From: an uncultured Roseobacter sp.
Lineage (GTDB): Bacteria; Pseudomonadota; Alphaproteobacteria; Rhodobacterales; Rhodobacteraceae
Direction: 5' to 3'
NCBI RefSeq assembly: GCF_947491795.1
Contig: NZ_CANLKW010000012.1
Coordinates: forward strand, 1-44,769
Length of the DNA: 44,769 bases
Shown: positions 43,521-44,769 of the stretch, piece after piece
How positions within the stretch are numbered: the stretch's first letter is position 1
How the letters are laid out: every line of letters starts with the position of its first letter
Translations under genes and position numbers: made by a program
Notes under the pieces: model-generated
The model's input: only the letters and a program-made list of their open reading frames with translations
Told to the model about the DNA's origin: nothing
Database searches by the model: none

Positions 43521-43531
43521 GGAGAGGGCCA

Positions 43532-44512
43532 ATGGCAAAACGCAAACGGCTGAGCCCGCCGGATCCGGCTCAAACCCCCGTCACAGGCTCACATATGGGA
43601 GCCGGCGGTATGATGGGGATGCGCCGCCCCCCTGCCCCGATCGCGGATATGGCGGGTGCAGCCTCGGCTACGGCCGCACTGGAGGATCTGGCACAGGAGA
43701 TGCAGGACGCGCGCGCGCAGGGTCGGATGATTATCCGGGTGCTGCTGGATCAGGTGGCCGAGGACTATCTGGTGCGCGACCGCACCGCGATGGATGCCGG
43801 GGAGCTGCAGGCGCTGGTCACCAGCCTTGAGGCGCGGGGCCAGCAAGCCCCCATCGAGGTCGTCTTGCTGGGCCCGGACCGCTACGGGCTGATTTCGGGC
43901 TGGCGGCGTCTGACGGCGCTGAAGCAGCTGCGGGACAGCACCGGCGAGGACCGTTTTGCCCGTGTGGCCTGTCTGCTCCGTACGCCTGAGGCAGCGGCCG
44001 GGGCCTATGTGGCCATGGTCGAGGAAAACGAGATCCGGGCGGATCTGAGCTTTTACGAGCGGGCCCATATCGCGGCGCGTGCCGCAGAGCAGGGCGCGTT
44101 TGACAACGCCCGGGACGCCGTCAAAGCCCTTTTTGCGGCGGTCAGCCCGTCCAAACGCTCCAAGATCCACAGTTTTGGTGTGGTCTTCGCGCATCTCGAT
44201 GATGTGCTGCGGTTTGCGCGCGACATCCCCGAGCATCTGGGCCTGCGTCTGGCCAAAGCACTTGAGACAGAGGACGGCTTTGCCGCCCGTCTGAGCGCAG
44301 ACCTGCGCCGCAGTGCGGCGCAGAGCGCTGCAGAGGAGCGTCAGCTGCTGGAGGCCGCCCTGAGCGGCGGGAGAGCGCCGGCAGAGGCCGCTCAGCCGCC
44401 TGTTGCACCCGGTGTCTGGCTGAAGGCCGGCAAGGGGCGTCTGACGCTGTCGGGCGCGGGGGTGGATGCCGCCCTGCAGGAAGACCTGCGCGCCTGGCTG
44501 GCTGCGCGGTAG
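43532..44512 (+). CDS. parB: Plasmid partition protein ParB
   Basis: 326 residues with a good ribosome site (AAGGAGAG). The ParB/Srx-like domain covers about residues 70-165 (MIIRVLLDQVAEDYLVRDRT, YGLISGWRRLTALKQL, VAMVEENEIRADLSFYERAH); the GxxR box is GWRR and ENEIRADLS is the conserved ENxxRxxL block. A helix-turn-helix region follows (SPSKRSKIHSFGVVFAHLDD) for parS binding. The C-terminus is a likely dimerisation tail. Its stop is followed at 35 bases by a terminator hairpin carrying a palindrome identical to the one beside repA. Confidence 0.92.
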   Translation: MAKRKRLSPPDPAQTPVTGSHMGAGGMMGMRRPPAPIADMAGAASATAALEDLAQEMQDARAQGRMIIRVLLDQVAEDYLVRDRTAMDAGELQALVTSLEARGQQAPIEVVLLGPDRYGLISGWRRLTALKQLRDSTGEDRFARVACLLRTPEAAAGAYVAMVEENEIRADLSFYERAHIAARAAEQGAFDNARDAVKALFAAVSPSKRSKIHSFGVVFAHLDDVLRFARDIPEHLGLRLAKALETEDGFAARLSADLRRSAAQSAAEERQLLEAALSGGRAPAEAAQPPVAPGVWLKAGKGRLTLSGAGVDAALQEDLRAWLAAR

Positions 44513-44546
44513 ATTCTGATATCAGGTTCTGCACAGGTCAAAACGT

Positions 44547-44589
44547 AAAAAGGCCCCGGTTTTCGCATGCGAAAAAACCGGGGCCTTTT
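44547..44589. terminator. Bidirectional terminator hairpin after parB enclosing the palindrome
   Basis: AGGCCCCGGT (44551-44560) pairs perfectly with ACCGGGGCCT (44577-44586). An A run precedes the stem and TTTT follows it, so it can stop transcription from parB and from the convergent gene at 44602. The loop is TTTCGCATGCGAAA plus AA, which itself can fold further. Confidence 0.8.
44561..44574. repeat. 14-bp palindrome, candidate parS site, copy 2
   Basis: TTTCGCATGCGAAA, identical to 40572-40585, here placed in the loop of the parB terminator. Likely ParB-binding centromere site. Confidence 0.75.
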
Positions 44590-44601
44590 GTCTTTCAGGG
44601 A

Positions 44602-44769
44602 TCAGGCAACCTGATCAAGATCGAAAAGTTCTTCGCTTGTTGTTTCTATCAAAGGCATAACGTCTTCATTATAAGGGGTATGGCCGTTTGTGAGCGCAGC
44701 CCAGAGATCTGCGGCGGCCTTTGCGTTATCGGCGTCACCGATGGCGTCATAGCTGACATCACCACTGCC
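44602..44769 (-). CDS. C-terminal part of an unidentified protein, cut by the window edge
   Basis: The minus-strand frame is open from the right edge to TGA at 44602-44604 and gives 55 residues, including YDAIGDADNAKAAADLWAAL and ending EELFDLDQVA. The piece is acidic and hydrophilic with no membrane helix or sorting signal. I do not recognise the family. It faces parB across the terminator and probably belongs to a separate gene group to the right. Confidence 0.5.
   Translation of the reverse strand, partial: GSGDVSYDAIGDADNAKAAADLWAALTNGHTPYNEDVMPLIETTSEELFDLDQVA

Noticed and set aside
1..44769. tRNA, rRNA or recognisable riboswitch
   Set aside because: No cloverleaf, rRNA segment or known riboswitch core was noticed in the intergenic regions; a covariance-model search would be needed to exclude small RNAs.

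Overview
The window looks like part of a plasmid or chromid of a marine alphaproteobacterium of the Rhodobacteraceae (roseobacter group). Three things point there: a replication and partition module of the kind carried by roseobacter extrachromosomal replicons (RepA of the PF10134 type, ParA, ParB); VPLPA-CTERM / exosortase D (XrtD) surface biology; and GC-rich coding in the core genes, against AT-richer, decayed accessory stretches. Everything was assigned by reading motifs; no database search was run.

Layout. (1) 1-3125: a conjugation remnant (end of a probable relaxase gene, then a virD4/traG start broken by a stop codon), truncated by an IS66 fragment, followed by a frameshifted GNAT acetyltransferase and dead IS630 and IS30 pieces. 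(2) 3159-3830: a VPLPA-CTERM protein, then a decayed IS5/IS427-type element (4048-4877). (3) 5154-15125: the export and chain-length part of a Wzx/Wzy-type exopolysaccharide (EPS) cluster. A leftward operon encodes a MSHA/ExeA-type ATPase, a GumC/Wzz-like protein and a CpsD-like tyrosine kinase. A rightward series encodes the priming sugar transferase, a large TPR lipoprotein (PrsT-like), a short Wza-like protein, an outer-membrane beta-barrel and a rhomboid protease. (4) 15154-20194: a leftward, start-stop-overlapping operon of a WecG/TagA transferase, a Wzy/ligase-like membrane protein, two GT2 glycosyltransferases and a sulfotransferase. (5) 20422-27740: an insertion-sequence graveyard (three decayed IS3-type copies) holding three intact GT4 glycosyltransferases and a remnant of a polyprenol-phosphate-mannose-synthase-like gene. 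(6) 27741-39096: a GT2, a UDP-sugar 6-dehydrogenase, the exosortase XrtD with an EpsI domain, a Wzx flippase, a second sulfotransferase and five tandem GT2 genes. (7) 39093-40489: a hexapeptide acetyltransferase and a VirK/DUF535 protein. (8) 40572-44589: the replicon core, repA - iteron origin - parA - parB, bracketed by two copies of a perfect 14-bp palindrome. A partial gene follows at the right edge.

How it fits together (inference). The membrane transferase primes undecaprenyl phosphate. WecG/TagA and the many GT2/GT4 enzymes build a repeat unit that may carry uronic acid, sulfate and possibly acetyl groups. Wzx flips it and the 17922-19412 protein polymerises it. The GumC-like protein, the kinase, the Wza-like protein, the TPR lipoprotein and the beta-barrel control length and export. 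XrtD would process VPLPA-CTERM proteins, one of which is encoded here, onto the EPS-coated surface. The most unusual structure is the GT2 array: a 584-bp near-perfect direct repeat spans a gene junction, so recombination could delete or amplify one whole glycosyltransferase gene without breaking a reading frame.
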